Source: Aptenodytes patagonicus
Taxonomy: Eukaryota; Chordata; Aves; Sphenisciformes; Spheniscidae
NCBI RefSeq assembly: GCF_965638725.1
Contig: NC_134951.1
Span: 27,907,746-27,971,745 of the forward strand
DNA: 64,000 nt
Reading direction: 5' to 3'
In this document: positions 62,928-64,000 of the stretch, piece after piece
Numbering within the stretch: position 1 is the first letter of the stretch
How the letters are laid out: every line of letters begins with the position of its first letter
Program-made: the position numbers and the translations under genes
Notes under the pieces: generated by a model
What the model was told of the DNA's origin: nothing
What the model saw: the letters and a program-made list of their open reading frames with translations, nothing else
Database searches by the model: none

Positions 62928-63503
62928 TGGCCAGCAGGAGTAGGGAAGTGATCGTGCCCCTGTACTCGGCCCTGGTGAGGCCGCACCTCGAATACTGTGT
63001 TCAGTTTTGGGCCCCTCACTACAAGAAGGACGTCGAGGTGCTGGAGCGTGTCCAGAGAAGGGCCACGAGGCTGGTGAGGGGTCTGGAGAACAAGTCTTAT
63101 GAGGAGCAGCTGAGGGAACTGGGGTTGTTTAGCCTGGAGAAGAGGAGGCTGAGGGGAGACCTCATCGCGCTCTACAACTACCTGAAAGGAGGCTGTAGCG
63201 AGGTGGGTGTCGGTCTCTTCTCCCAAGTAACTAGCGATAGGACGAGAGGAAATGGCCTCAAGTTGCGCCAGGGGAGGTTTAGATTGGACATGAGGAAAAA
63301 TTTCTTTACTGAAAGAGTGGTTAAAGATTGGACCAGGCTGCCCAGGGAAGTGGTTGAGTCCCCATCCCTGGAGGTATTTAAAAGACGAGTAGATGCGGCA
63401 CTTAGGGACATGGTTTAGTGGGCATGGTGGTGTTGGGTCGATGGTTGGACTCGATGATCTTAGAGGTCTTTTCCAACCTTAACGTTTCTATGATTCTATG
63501 ATT
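62928..63503 (+). mobile_element. CR1 LINE, 5'-truncated, ORF2 C-terminal part
   Basis: This forward-strand CR1 fragment is still open for 163 codons (62,927-63,418). It encodes the ORF2 end with [40 protein letters not shown] and [20 protein letters not shown]. It ends with the ATTCTATG octamer repeat at 63,503. The good preservation marks it as one of the younger copies here. It has no RT or endonuclease and is not autonomous. Confidence 0.93.
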
Positions 63504-64000
63504 AGGTGTTTTCCCAAATATTTTGAAGAGCAAGTGGGTTACCTAGAAGCTGGCAGGTGTTCTCAGTGCTACTGAGCTTGAATTTTTTTTACCATGATGT
63601 ATTTTTGCCAGCAGTTCCTTACATCACGGTTTGAATAACAAATGTGAGACCTTGCCTAAGCAAAGCCAAAACAACACTGTGATATTCAGTGAAAATTAGT
63701 GACCATCTTTCTTTGGCTAACATCAGCAGCTCCTGCCATCTCCATGTGAGGCAGACAAAGAGAAGGTTTTGAATGGGGTGTTTTCTGCTCACTGTTATTT
63801 TCAGAGCTCTCTCTCCACATAACAGCATGTTAAGCTTTCAGATTTCCTTCTTGTTCCCTCTAGTTGGATCCCTTTCTCTCTCTCTCTCCCTCTCCCCTCC
63901 TTAGTTTGTAATCTTAGTTTGTGTCATCTTGGCAAATTCCATACTGTCTCACTTACCTGTGATTATTCCCAATTTTGCCCTCCGCACCTCCAGACCCTGG
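63504..64000. other. gene-free right edge
   Basis: No gene or repeat family is recognised except a short CT-rich run near 63,870-63,900. Confidence 0.4.

Noticed and set aside
60620-64000. 7SK RNA gene, which lies beyond GSTA4 in mammals
   Set aside because: I looked for its conserved 5' and 3' sequences upstream of the GSTA cluster and did not find them. It would lie outside the window if present.

Overview
The window is a stretch of bird nuclear genome. Ten CR1 LINE fragments with the bird-type ATTCTATG 3' end, a bird-type solo LTR, and a TMEM14A to alpha-class GST gene order (also found in human 6p12) all point to a bird. Genes are sparse, split by introns, and separated by long AT-rich DNA. 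Codon use, ribosome binding sites and operons do not apply here.

Layout. Bases 1-26,000 hold no gene I can support: five CR1 fragments (one an old, strongly diverged copy) and one solo LTR with a 5-bp target-site duplication. At 26.05-26.95 kb a CpG island marks the promoter of TMEM14A, which runs on the + strand with four coding exons between 27,915 and 34,787 (101 codons). At 37.0-40.36 kb lies the largest repeat, a 5'-truncated minus-strand CR1 that keeps the end of ORF1, the endonuclease and the reverse transcriptase, broken by frameshifts and stops. From 41.1 to 59.1 kb are two complete alpha-class glutathione S-transferase genes on the minus strand: GSTA copy A (222 codons, CDS 41,113-47,519) and GSTA copy B (221 codons, CDS 52,479-57,989). 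Both have the same six-coding-exon structure and intact glutathione-binding residues. Copy A lies downstream of a CpG island (50.4-50.95 kb), while copy B has a compact TATA promoter at 59.14 kb.

Upstream of copy B are the remains of a third GSTA copy: a degraded first coding exon near 62.2-62.31 kb and a degraded exon 4 at 59.99-60.08 kb. Its downstream intron flank is recognisably duplicated from copy B. A GC-rich block inside this relic (61.64-62.16 kb) has a minus-strand TATA box, GC boxes, an RFX-type X-box, a perfect 18-bp palindrome and, about 145 bp after the TATA box, a poly(A) signal. It is either a solo LTR or an orphan CpG-island promoter.

Functionally the window joins a small mitochondrial/ER-type membrane protein gene (TMEM14A) to a detoxification gene cluster that has grown by tandem duplication and lost one copy. 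I found no tRNA, rRNA, CRISPR or other clearly new system. The most interesting parts are the decayed third GSTA copy, the two different promoter types, and the GC-rich element.
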